Program-made: the position numbers and the translations under genes
The notes under the pieces: generated by a model
Databases searched by the model: none
Told to the model about the DNA's origin: nothing
What the model saw: the letters and a program-made list of their open reading frames with translations, nothing else
Source of the DNA: Euryarchaeota archaeon UBA126
GTDB taxonomy: Archaea; Thermoplasmatota; Poseidoniia; Poseidoniales; Thalassarchaeaceae
Length of the DNA stretch: 6,048 nucleotides
Direction of reading: 5' to 3'
Assembly (NCBI GenBank): GCA_002497025.1
Contig: DAMG01000079.1
Location: 49,011-55,058 of the forward strand
Part shown: positions 1-6,048 of the stretch, piece by piece
How positions within the stretch are numbered: position 1 is the stretch's first letter
How the letters are laid out: every line of letters starts with the position of its first letter

Positions 1-1647
1 GGTCTTTGGATTATTCGAGCAACACTGGAAGCGTCTAATCTAGTAGGAATGGCAAGCATCGATGCAGACATTAGTGATGGTGGAAATGTAGACATCAATC
101 TTGTGTATGGTGGTTGGCTGCATCTTTCTACTCAATGGCTGGACTTTAATGGAACTCAACATCATGCAATGGAAACCGGGATAGAGGGTGCAGAGATTGT
201 TGATGATGTGGAATTCATAATGTCCTCAGGAGCAGGAGTCCGATGGGATGCTTTGTTGACTGAAAACGGTGAAATTTCAATTCTAATGCCAAGTGGAATG
301 ATTGAGGTCGAAGGCGGCTTCTCTGTTGACCAAATGGACCGTGTAATGGAATATACTGCAACCAAGTCAATTAGTGTACCAGGTTCAGGAACAGATATCA
401 CCGCCTCGGTCACTCAGGACTTATTGTTCAGCCGAATCGCTAACCACACAATAAGCGCTACAATAGTCTCTGTAACTGGTGGAGAATTGACCCAAGAAGA
501 GGAATTTAATGATGTCAAAGCCACTCTAGGAGATGATGGCCAATACGACTCAATTGAGTTTACAATGTCTCTTGATTATCTTGGGCATGAGTCGGTGTCA
601 AGTTACACTGTATCAGGAAATGTTGCAGGTACCGATGGTCAATATTGGAACGTTGAAGTATGGGATGAGTCTATTGAAAATTGGACCACGCCTTTCGCCT
701 TTGAATTCGGTTTAGATAGCAACAATAGCACAACCTATGACAATCTACTGCTTCGAATTACTCCTGCCAATCAATCGACTGCTCAGTCACTTACCAATGG
801 TCACAACGTAGATATCAAGTTCACTTCAACTGATGGCTATCAGTTTGAACAGGAAGTAATTGTTAGGATTCCTCAATTCCATGATTTCGAATTAAGGGAG
901 CCAGTGTTGGATATTTACGGAATCCGTCCAGGTGAGGAGCTGTCTATCCCTCTATTATTCACAAATAGTGGAAATGGTGATGAGAGATTTGAATTTGAAT
1001 TCGATGACGTTCAACTTCCACCAGATTGGCAAAGAACAGGTGCCACATCACATACCATAGGCGCTTTTACAGACACAACTCATACTATCAAGATAATTTC
1101 ACCTGAGAATGCAACAGGAAATGAGGATTTCATCATTACAATTTCCGTTACTGACAAGAACAATGGAACTTATTCTCCAATAGTGATTAGAGTTAAGACA
1201 TCTCTCCCAGTCCTTGAAATTAGCGTAATTGATGCCGTTGACGACCCATTATTCGGAACAATCCATACATTTACAGTAGAGGTGGAAAATTCTGGATTGG
1301 TGGATGCTGAGAAGGTTAAGTTGATTGGAACAGTTCGTGGAACGAATGTAAGCTCTAGCGTAACACAAGATGTGTTATCTGGAGATACGGTGAGATATCT
1401 CATCGACATTGATCTGACAGATTTCGATGGTCCATCGCAAGAATGGTTTGATTTTGAGATTGAAACTGAAGGTCAAGAATTTGGCGAAGAACCGGAAACA
1501 GTAAGCAAGAGATACTCACTTAAGGCTCCAGGAGTGGATGATTCAACGGCAACCACGGTTATTGGTGTAGTTCTAGCATTAATCCTGCTGTTTGTTTTAT
1601 GGTACTTCACAAGATCTGGATCGAGAAGACCCGGTGCCCCATTCTGA
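1..1647 (+). CDS. Partial (5' end missing) membrane-anchored surface protein with NEW3/CARDB-like beta-sandwich domains
   Basis: The frame is open from base 1 to TGA at 1645-1647, giving 548 visible codons. The first ATG (base 49) is followed by no signal peptide and the frame is open upstream of it, so the true start lies before the window. The visible protein is almost entirely short beta-strand-like segments. Bases 877-1197 read like an NPCBM-associated NEW3 domain (PGEELSIPLLFTNSGNG, then LPPDW). Bases 1207-1530 read like a CARDB domain (HTFTVEVENSGLVDAEKV). Bases 1-870 look like further sandwich domains I cannot name. One hydrophobic helix (about 1555-1611, VIGVVLALILLFVLWYF) is followed by the basic tail RSGSRRPGAPF, which predicts a type I protein with the bulk outside the cell. 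Several N-x-S/T sequons (NGT, NHT, NWT, NQS, NVS) fit glycosylation. No cysteine occurs in the visible part. A second stop, TAA, follows directly. Likely role is structural, adhesive or ligand binding at the surface; no enzymatic motif is visible. Real gene: very sure. Domain names: moderate. Confidence 0.93.
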   Translation, partial: GLWIIRATLEASNLVGMASIDADISDGGNVDINLVYGGWLHLSTQWLDFNGTQHHAMETGIEGAEIVDDVEFIMSSGAGVRWDALLTENGEISILMPSGMIEVEGGFSVDQMDRVMEYTATKSISVPGSGTDITASVTQDLLFSRIANHTISATIVSVTGGELTQEEEFNDVKATLGDDGQYDSIEFTMSLDYLGHESVSSYTVSGNVAGTDGQYWNVEVWDESIENWTTPFAFEFGLDSNNSTTYDNLLLRITPANQSTAQSLTNGHNVDIKFTSTDGYQFEQEVIVRIPQFHDFELREPVLDIYGIRPGEELSIPLLFTNSGNGDERFEFEFDDVQLPPDWQRTGATSHTIGAFTDTTHTIKIISPENATGNEDFIITISVTDKNNGTYSPIVIRVKTSLPVLEISVIDAVDDPLFGTIHTFTVEVENSGLVDAEKVKLIGTVRGTNVSSSVTQDVLSGDTVRYLIDIDLTDFDGPSQEWFDFEIETEGQEFGEEPETVSKRYSLKAPGVDDSTATTVIGVVLALILLFVLWYFTRSGSRRPGAPF

Positions 1648-1699
1648 TAACCTAACTAAGTCCCCTTTGCAACCTTGGTCAAGACAAGACCTCATAGGT

Positions 1700-1712
1700 G
1701 AAAACCAAATAG
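1700..1712 (+). promoter_or_regulatory. Possible TATA element for the protease gene
   Basis: An A-rich stretch (GAAAACCAAATAG) lies 33 to 21 bases before ATG 1733, the spacing expected of an archaeal TATA box if the transcript starts at or beside the start codon. No Shine-Dalgarno sequence precedes the ATG, which fits a leaderless message. The match is weak, and read-through from the upstream gene 85 bases away is an equally good explanation. Confidence 0.25.
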
Positions 1713-1732
1713 AGTAGGTTAGTGATTGGCCA

Positions 1733-2971
1733 ATGACTCTTGAAGATCTTGAGTTAATGCCCGAACCAGAAGATAGTAGGTTGTTGACTGCTGTTGACCC
1801 CCAGGCTCCGGGATATCCTGGTTCTGAGTATGGATTATCCGATCAAGAAGCGAGAGAGTTACGTTGGCCATTAGGTCCGATGAAGGAGTTTCTATGGCCT
1901 TGGGGTGCTGCCAGCTTTGCAATAGGGGCAGTTCTATTGGTAATGACTTGGTCATCTATTCAACCATTGTTGGTATCTTATTTACCAGACTCTGAGTGGG
2001 CATATCAGTCTTCAGGGATTAGGGAATTACAAGATCAGGGTTACTATGGAGACGGAGTTCATGTCTGCATCGTAGATACTGGAATTGATATTGCTCACCC
2101 CGATTTCAAAAATACTAATTTGGTCGATTTTCGAGATTTCTACTCTGGAGAGGACAGCAATATTCGAGATATTGGAGATGATTATCACGGTACGTTGATG
2201 GCTGGATTATTAATTGGAAATGGCACTTACGTAGGAGCGGCACCAAGCGTTTCCCTCTCAGTGGCTTTGGCTCTTGGACCTGAAGGAGAAGCGGGTCAGT
2301 CGGATAGAGTTTCTTTGGCGATTCGGTGGTGTAGGATTTCTCAAGATGTTGATATCATTAGCCTGAGTTTAGGTGGCGATCCAGGGGGCGGAATGAGCAA
2401 TCTCCAATCTGAAACTGTCGAGGCGGTAAACGAGGCATTAGATGCTGGAATTTTTGTTATAGCGGCGGCTGGCAATAACGGCCAAAAGGCGAACATCAAA
2501 GATGTATCAATTCCAGCAAATATCCCAGGAGTTATTGCAGTGGGTGCCTCAACTATAGATGGTAAAATCTGGTCAAATAGTTCGATGGGTTCCAATATAG
2601 ATCCTTATTTCAATGAGGAAAGGCAATTTCCTAATCAGAAGCCAGAAGTTACCGCACCTGGAGTCAGATTGTTCTCTACTGCATCAACAGAAATCACACC
2701 GGCTTATGCCTATTCAACTGGAACTTCTGACTCAACTGTTATCGTTGTCGGAGCCCTTGCTTTGATTCTTCAAATTCATGGGGCTGAAATGCGAGGAGAA
2801 GATGGACAATTCGACTCACAAGAAATGAATTTGGTGAAGAGTGCTCTTGCAAACTCATCCTTAAAATCGCAAGATATGGGTGCAATTCATTCAAACAAAT
2901 CAGGCTACGGTGAATTGAATGCAGAGGCATGGTTAGAAGAGATTGGTATTGAGTTTAATCTAAGTAAATAA
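1733..2971 (+). CDS. Membrane-anchored subtilisin-family (S8) serine protease
   Basis: A 412-residue subtilase. Residues 1-50 are acidic and Pro-rich with no signal peptide. A membrane helix spans about 53-73 (WGAASFAIGAVLLVMTW), with R41, R44 and K51 before it and acidic residues after it, so the N-terminus should be inside and the catalytic domain outside. The S8 domain (about 95-400) shows the triad: D115 in VCIVDTGID, H152 in DDYHGTLMAG, S332 in STGTSDST. N248 in AAAGNNG is the oxyanion-hole Asn, SLSLGG (210-215) is the substrate-binding strand, and PEVTAPGV (304-311) is the usual block before the Ser motif. It should hydrolyse peptide bonds by acyl-enzyme catalysis. After GTS the typical M-A-x-P is replaced by D-S-T-V. 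No I9-type propeptide is evident between anchor and catalytic domain. The start is well fixed: an in-frame TAG lies at 1715-1717 and the only candidate between is this ATG. Targets are unknown; the flanking genes also encode exported proteins. Family assignment is very sure. Confidence 0.96.
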   Translation: MTLEDLELMPEPEDSRLLTAVDPQAPGYPGSEYGLSDQEARELRWPLGPMKEFLWPWGAASFAIGAVLLVMTWSSIQPLLVSYLPDSEWAYQSSGIRELQDQGYYGDGVHVCIVDTGIDIAHPDFKNTNLVDFRDFYSGEDSNIRDIGDDYHGTLMAGLLIGNGTYVGAAPSVSLSVALALGPEGEAGQSDRVSLAIRWCRISQDVDIISLSLGGDPGGGMSNLQSETVEAVNEALDAGIFVIAAAGNNGQKANIKDVSIPANIPGVIAVGASTIDGKIWSNSSMGSNIDPYFNEERQFPNQKPEVTAPGVRLFSTASTEITPAYAYSTGTSDSTVIVVGALALILQIHGAEMRGEDGQFDSQEMNLVKSALANSSLKSQDMGAIHSNKSGYGELNAEAWLEEIGIEFNLSK

Positions 2972-2994
2972 TTATCATTTTTCCTATATTTCTC
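2972..2994 (+). terminator. T-rich tract after the protease gene, possible archaeal terminator
   Basis: Directly after the TAA at 2969-2971 comes a pyrimidine-rich run with T5 at 2978-2982 and further T runs to 2993. Archaeal RNA polymerase stops at such U-rich tracts without needing a hairpin. No comparable tract follows the first gene, where the longest T run is three. Termination here would separate the third gene from the protease transcript. Confidence 0.4.
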
Positions 2995-2998
2995 CAAC

Positions 2999-3013
2999 CG
3001 AGCCTACGGCTCG
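2999..3013. repeat. Perfect 6-bp inverted repeat with 3-base loop
   Basis: CGAGCC-TAC-GGCTCG forms a GC-rich stem of six pairs in an otherwise AT-rich spacer, 27 bases after the protease stop and just before the TATA-like element. It is not followed by a T run on either strand, so it is not a classic intrinsic terminator. It could be an operator, a 3'-end stabilising hairpin or chance. Confidence 0.5.
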
Positions 3014-3024
3014 ATGAAACCCTA

Positions 3025-3036
3025 TGATTAAATCAC
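3025..3036 (+). promoter_or_regulatory. Possible TATA element for the large surface protein gene
   Basis: TGATTAAATCAC is centred about 26 bases before ATG 3056. Its core GATTAAAT sits at -30 to -23, a good archaeal TATA position for a leaderless transcript. The stretch from there to the ATG contains no GGAGG-like site. A T-rich tract and a hairpin lie just upstream, so this gene may have its own promoter. Confidence 0.4.
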
Positions 3037-3055
3037 TTTGAGATTCCCCAATATC

Positions 3056-3151
3056 ATGACGAGTGCCCGAGCAAGAAGCGAGTTCCTAGTATTTCTAATG
3101 CTTACAAGCACAATGTTGGCTATGGTTGGCCCCGCACTTCCAGTCTCCGCA
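3056..3151 (+). other. Signal peptide of the large surface protein
   Basis: Codons 1-32 encode a basic n-region with three Arg, a hydrophobic core (FLVFLMLTSTMLAMVG) and a small-residue cleavage site, V-S-A before D33. This predicts Sec export with signal peptidase I cleavage. There is no lipobox cysteine near the cleavage site, so it is not a lipoprotein, and no twin-arginine motif. Confidence 0.85.
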
Positions 3152-6048
3152 GACAATGAAACTACCAGCGGAACTATTACCGGAATTGAGAGGTGGAGTG
3201 GAACCCACCAACTCACAGGCGATGTTACAATAGCCGCTGGTGCAAAACTGATAATCGACCCTGGCACCGATATCTCATTTCCAAACGGTACAATGTTAGA
3301 TGTTCGTGGTAATCTATGTGCAGGAGTCGCATCCTGTGGTTCCAATGGTAATGCAGCATCAGGTAATCCAATCACTCTGACGTGGGCAGAACCTGCGGTT
3401 CCGAATGCAACCGGTGAATGTTACGGATTAGGTAGCGGGAATTCACAAATAATGATTGAGGACCCCTCTTGCGGAGAAGGGGTAATTCTTCGCGATACGA
3501 TGGACCTTTCACAATCGGGATTCAAGAGTATGCATTTTGAAGGTGCATGGGGAGTCCCATTCTATGTTCAATTGGAATATGAATATCGATATGGGGTATT
3601 AGTTCTTGATGGAGCAAGCCCTACTCTGCGAGATATGAGATTTGAAGACATCAATACTTCCAGTGTACTTGCAGCGAATTTAGCCCAACCAACTTTCATC
3701 GGCGGCGAATATGTTGCTGGCAATGATGAAGAGAGCGGAGTCACAGGTCAGGCAGTGCAGATTTATGGTGGAGGTACTCCAATTTCCCCGATGGTTTTCC
3801 AGGATGCTACTTTCCAATCAACAAACAAGGGTTGTGGAAATAGAGATGGAGGGAGATCTGCTATTTGGGCCTCTCAGACATTTATTCGAGTCCAAAACTC
3901 AGATTTTGCTGGTGGTGATTTTGGGATTAGTATCAGGAATTCAGCTGGAAAGGTGACTAATTCTACCATTTCAGTCACTTGCAATGGTATTGATGTTAAT
4001 AGCCTAAAGGCAATTGGAAATACTGAATATGATGTTGAAATATCAAATAATGTAATCACAACTACTCAACGAACTCCCATTACCGCCTATTCTGGAGCCG
4101 ACGTTCGAATTCATAATAATGAACTAGCCGGGGCCGGAGAAGGTTCTGGAATAGCAGTATATTCATCAAAAGCTGAAATACACAATAACGACATTGGACC
4201 TATTGGTGGTTGGAATGGTCTATGGCTATTGGGAAGTTTTGATGTAATTGCTGAAAACAATTCAATTTCAGAAACCGGACAGGAACCGATTCTTGCTGGA
4301 GAATATGGAACTCAAGCACCATCTCCTACACCTGCAAGACTTTACTTGGCTAACAATTCAATCTCGACTCAAGGTAGTGGGGAATGCTCATCGCAAAAGT
4401 GGTGGGGTGGTTCTTTCACATGCCCAGCTATAATGGCGCACAGATCAGGAGCTACAATTGTAGACAATGAAATTAATGCTGGTGGAGATGCTGATGGAAT
4501 TAGGGCAACTGGAGCCATACTTGATGTCCAAAGAAATGTGTTCAATGTTCAAGGAACTGGTGCTATATTGCAACATTATGATAGTGGTTTTGCAGATTCC
4601 CAACAATATGGGACACTGGCATTCTTTAGCAATAATGAATGGAATGGAGTTAGTGTAACCTACAATGTCTCTAAGTCTTCGGTTACTGTTCAATCAGAAT
4701 ATATCCCAAGCCCTCCTCCAGATGAACATCCTGTTTTACTCAGATGGGCGGATCAAGAAGCTTGGGTGCAGAATGGTTGGCAAAACGGAGTCATACCACA
4801 CGAAGTTAGGGCTTGTGATACCTGTGACGATTTCACTCCTTACAATTTCCCTCTAGCGATAAATATGGATAATAATTCCACAGTGTTCACATTCTCTAAC
4901 CTTTCAAACTTGGATTTATCCAAGGTTAAAATTGATACACAACCGACAAAGTATGCAGTTCAGGTACAGAGAGCCGAACTGGTAAGATTCCAAACTCTAG
5001 TAAACGGCCAACGCGTAGAAAATGCAAACGTATTGATTGAGGATGCGCTTGGTAATGACCTCTACAGTCTTGAAACTGACTCGGATGGCTATACACCATG
5101 GTTTTCTCTTGCTTCTAATTTCCACCTTGATTTCAGAGGTTTAGCTGGAGGTGATAACCCCGATGGTTTTGCTGACGATGAATTCGAAGATTCCTGTTCA
5201 GATGGAGAGGATAATGACGGTGATTTACTGCTTGATACAGATGATCCAGACTGTGATTACTCTGCAGGAACTAGAGAATTATCTCTCTACAGATATACTG
5301 CGTATAAATTTGGATACGGTATAGATAGTGGGGAGTTTACTCTTTCAGATACAACGTACCAAGATACTCTGTTTTTACATAATGATCCACCCAGTGTTTC
5401 TGTGATTCAAAATGATGGTGAATCTTTCAGAAGAGTAGTCAATATGACTGGTTCTGCTTATGATGGTACATGGGCAGGGATTTACGAAACAGATGAGTTA
5501 GCCCAGTGGGATCAGAAAGGTTTTGTCCATGCTGTAGAAATCAAAGACCCATTTACAAGTGATTGGGCTGCAGCAGGATACGCTACAGACTCTAGTGGGG
5601 CGGAACCCGGTTATGTGTCAAGAAATAATCATCCATTCAGTAGTTGGTACTACGAGTATGACATGTCAGGTAGACAGGAAGGAGACTATACATTCGAATT
5701 TAGGGCATTTGATGGTCTAGAGTATTCTCCTATTCTAACTCGGACCATTAAGGTCAACACAGAGGCTCCAACTATCTCCGTAACTTCCCCGAGCACTCAA
5801 TCGACTCACTCAGATGGTACTGTGACATTCGAAGGAACCGCTCATGACCCGTATGGATGTCCTATTGATTGTGGAACGGATATTGACCAGATATATTTCC
5901 AAATCGAAGGCCCTAACTACAACGTAATTACTTCGACAGAAGGCGGCACGGAGTGGTCTTGGACTTGGGATTTTAGTGGCCTTCCACGTGAATTAGCAAC
6001 ATACACATTTACTATTTGGGCTTCAGATTCTGATTTCTGTAAAGGAGA
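3056..6048 (+). CDS. Partial (3' end missing) giant secreted beta-helix/Ig-like surface protein
   Basis: Translating from ATG 3056 gives 997 codons without a stop to the window edge. Residues 1-32 form a signal peptide: basic start (MTSARARSE), hydrophobic core, then likely cleavage after PVSA. About 45-110 is a beta-helix N-terminal cap (GDVTIAAGAKLIIDPGTDIS). The helix continues to about 530, with clear coils from 327 carrying repeated NN-x-I turns. About 635-775 resembles a carboxypeptidase-regulatory-like domain (NVLIEDALGNDLYSLETDSDG ... YRYTAYKFGY) with a Cys-bounded acidic loop at 714-733. Two Ig-like repeats follow (about 778-900 and 903 onward). Fifteen cysteines, many N-x-S/T sequons and the lack of enzyme motifs point to a folded extracellular protein. 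Beta-helices of this kind (NosD or pectate-lyase-like) often bind or cleave polysaccharide, but I see no catalytic residues I can name. A C-terminal anchor may lie beyond the window. The start is supported by an in-frame TAA at 3029-3031 and the signal peptide; an in-frame TTG at 3038 is a poorer choice. Confidence 0.93.
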   Translation, partial: MTSARARSEFLVFLMLTSTMLAMVGPALPVSADNETTSGTITGIERWSGTHQLTGDVTIAAGAKLIIDPGTDISFPNGTMLDVRGNLCAGVASCGSNGNAASGNPITLTWAEPAVPNATGECYGLGSGNSQIMIEDPSCGEGVILRDTMDLSQSGFKSMHFEGAWGVPFYVQLEYEYRYGVLVLDGASPTLRDMRFEDINTSSVLAANLAQPTFIGGEYVAGNDEESGVTGQAVQIYGGGTPISPMVFQDATFQSTNKGCGNRDGGRSAIWASQTFIRVQNSDFAGGDFGISIRNSAGKVTNSTISVTCNGIDVNSLKAIGNTEYDVEISNNVITTTQRTPITAYSGADVRIHNNELAGAGEGSGIAVYSSKAEIHNNDIGPIGGWNGLWLLGSFDVIAENNSISETGQEPILAGEYGTQAPSPTPARLYLANNSISTQGSGECSSQKWWGGSFTCPAIMAHRSGATIVDNEINAGGDADGIRATGAILDVQRNVFNVQGTGAILQHYDSGFADSQQYGTLAFFSNNEWNGVSVTYNVSKSSVTVQSEYIPSPPPDEHPVLLRWADQEAWVQNGWQNGVIPHEVRACDTCDDFTPYNFPLAINMDNNSTVFTFSNLSNLDLSKVKIDTQPTKYAVQVQRAELVRFQTLVNGQRVENANVLIEDALGNDLYSLETDSDGYTPWFSLASNFHLDFRGLAGGDNPDGFADDEFEDSCSDGEDNDGDLLLDTDDPDCDYSAGTRELSLYRYTAYKFGYGIDSGEFTLSDTTYQDTLFLHNDPPSVSVIQNDGESFRRVVNMTGSAYDGTWAGIYETDELAQWDQKGFVHAVEIKDPFTSDWAAAGYATDSSGAEPGYVSRNNHPFSSWYYEYDMSGRQEGDYTFEFRAFDGLEYSPILTRTIKVNTEAPTISVTSPSTQSTHSDGTVTFEGTAHDPYGCPIDCGTDIDQIYFQIEGPNYNVITSTEGGTEWSWTWDFSGLPRELATYTFTIWASDSDFCKG
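4034..4645 (+). repeat. Beta-helix (PbH1-type) coil repeats within the large surface protein
   Basis: Residues 327-530 hold degenerate coils, each built around a hydrophobic strand followed by an Asn-rich turn: VEISNNVIT (327), VRIHNNELA (350), AEIHNNDIG (373), VIAENNSIS (397), LYLANNSIS (429), TIVDNEIN (467), DVQRNVFN (490), AFFSNNEWN (522). The first Asn falls at 331, 354, 377 and 401, a period of 23-24 residues, then the spacing widens to about 32-37 as loops are inserted. This matches the rungs of a right-handed parallel beta-helix with an Asn ladder. The repeat is at protein level; the DNA is diverged. Confidence 0.8.
5195..5254 (+). other. Cys-bounded acidic DGxDNDGD loop (probable calcium site)
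   Basis: Codons 714-733 encode a segment that opens C714-S-D-G-E-D-N-D-G-D723, passes D727, D729 and D730, and closes P-D-C733. Alternating Asp/Asn with Gly resembles thrombospondin type 3 and MopE-like metal-binding repeats, where Asp side chains bind calcium; the two bounding cysteines could form a disulfide. It lies in an acidic stretch (residues about 700-733) between two halves of what looks like one carboxypeptidase-regulatory-like domain. Metal binding is inferred from the motif. Confidence 0.65.
5387..6048 (+). repeat. Two tandem Ig-like domains, the second cut by the window end
   Basis: Residues 778-900 and 903-997 share an order of features: P-P/A-P then S-V start, an internal G-(S/T)-A-x-D strand (GSAYDG at 799; GTAHDP at 927), a W-x-x-x-(Y/W)-D-x-S-G block (W864 to G872; W967 to G975), then Y-T-F-x-(F/I)-x-A-x-D (879 and 983). 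This is the layout of bacterial Ig-like domains common in surface adhesins. The second copy carries an extra C935/C939 loop. More copies may follow beyond the window. Confidence 0.7.

Noticed and set aside
49..51. ATG at base 49 as the start of the first gene
   Set aside because: The same frame is open back to base 1, no signal peptide follows this ATG although the protein needs export, and upstream residues (LWIIRATLEAS) look like part of the same beta-rich domain.
162..413. 83-codon minus-strand frame inside the first gene
   Set aside because: It is fully covered by the well-supported + strand frame and shows no recognisable motif or start signal.
1648..1721. TAACCTA (1648-1654) and TAGGTTA (1715-1721) as a spaced inverted repeat in the first spacer
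   Set aside because: Only seven bases per arm with a 60-base gap and no extension on either side; this is within chance expectation.
2999..3013. The GC hairpin as a bacterial-type intrinsic terminator
   Set aside because: No T run follows the stem on either strand; the nearby T tract lies upstream of the stem on the + strand.
3028..3375. 115-codon open frame on the minus strand
   Set aside because: It lies almost wholly opposite the signal peptide and beta-helix cap of the large surface protein, has no recognisable domain, and the + strand frame is far longer with a coherent domain order.
4445..4693. Opposing 82-codon minus-strand frame and overlapping + strand frames of about 60 codons
   Set aside because: All sit inside the beta-helix coding region and translate to low-complexity sequence with no domain; they are by-products of AT-rich coding DNA.
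1..6048. CRISPR array, tRNA, rRNA, insertion sequence or phage element
   Set aside because: No regularly spaced DNA repeats, cloverleaf-like segment, terminal inverted repeats or transposase-like protein are visible; nearly all bases are explained by the three genes.

Overview
The window is 6 kb of densely coding, moderately AT-rich DNA. All genes lie on the + strand: three large protein genes separated by spacers of only 85 and 84 bases. All three products are predicted to be secreted or membrane-anchored. I see no RNA genes, CRISPR arrays, insertion sequences or phage genes.

The style suggests a planktonic marine archaeon of the Poseidoniales (Marine Group II Euryarchaeota) or a close relative. 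The reasons are: no Shine-Dalgarno sequence before either visible start; TATA-like A/T tracts about 27 bases before both starts, as expected for leaderless archaeal transcripts; very long acidic extracellular proteins rich in N-x-S/T sequons; a C-terminal anchor with a short basic tail; and the mix of beta-helix, carboxypeptidase-regulatory-like, DGxDNDGD-type and Ig-like domains. This is inference from style, not from a marker gene, and I hold it at roughly 0.6.

Layout. (1) 1-1647 is the 3' part of a gene for a type I membrane surface protein made of beta-sandwich domains (NEW3/CARDB-like), ending in one membrane helix and a basic tail. Its start lies before the window. (2) 1733-2971 is a complete gene for a subtilisin-family (S8) serine protease with an N-terminal cytoplasmic segment, a single membrane anchor and an external catalytic domain. 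The Asp-His-Ser triad is intact but the sequence after the catalytic serine is unusual. (3) 3056-6048 is the 5' part (997 codons) of a very large secreted protein. It has a signal peptide, a right-handed beta-helix, a carboxypeptidase-regulatory-like domain apparently interrupted by a Cys-bounded acidic calcium-type loop, and two Ig-like repeats. It runs off the window end.

How they may work together: the order suggests a cell-surface cluster in which an anchored protease faces the same compartment as two large surface proteins. It could process or turn over such proteins, or digest external protein, but nothing in the sequence proves a functional link. I find no clear evidence of a wholly new system. 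The most distinctive points are the diverged protease serine motif and the loop inserted in the third protein.
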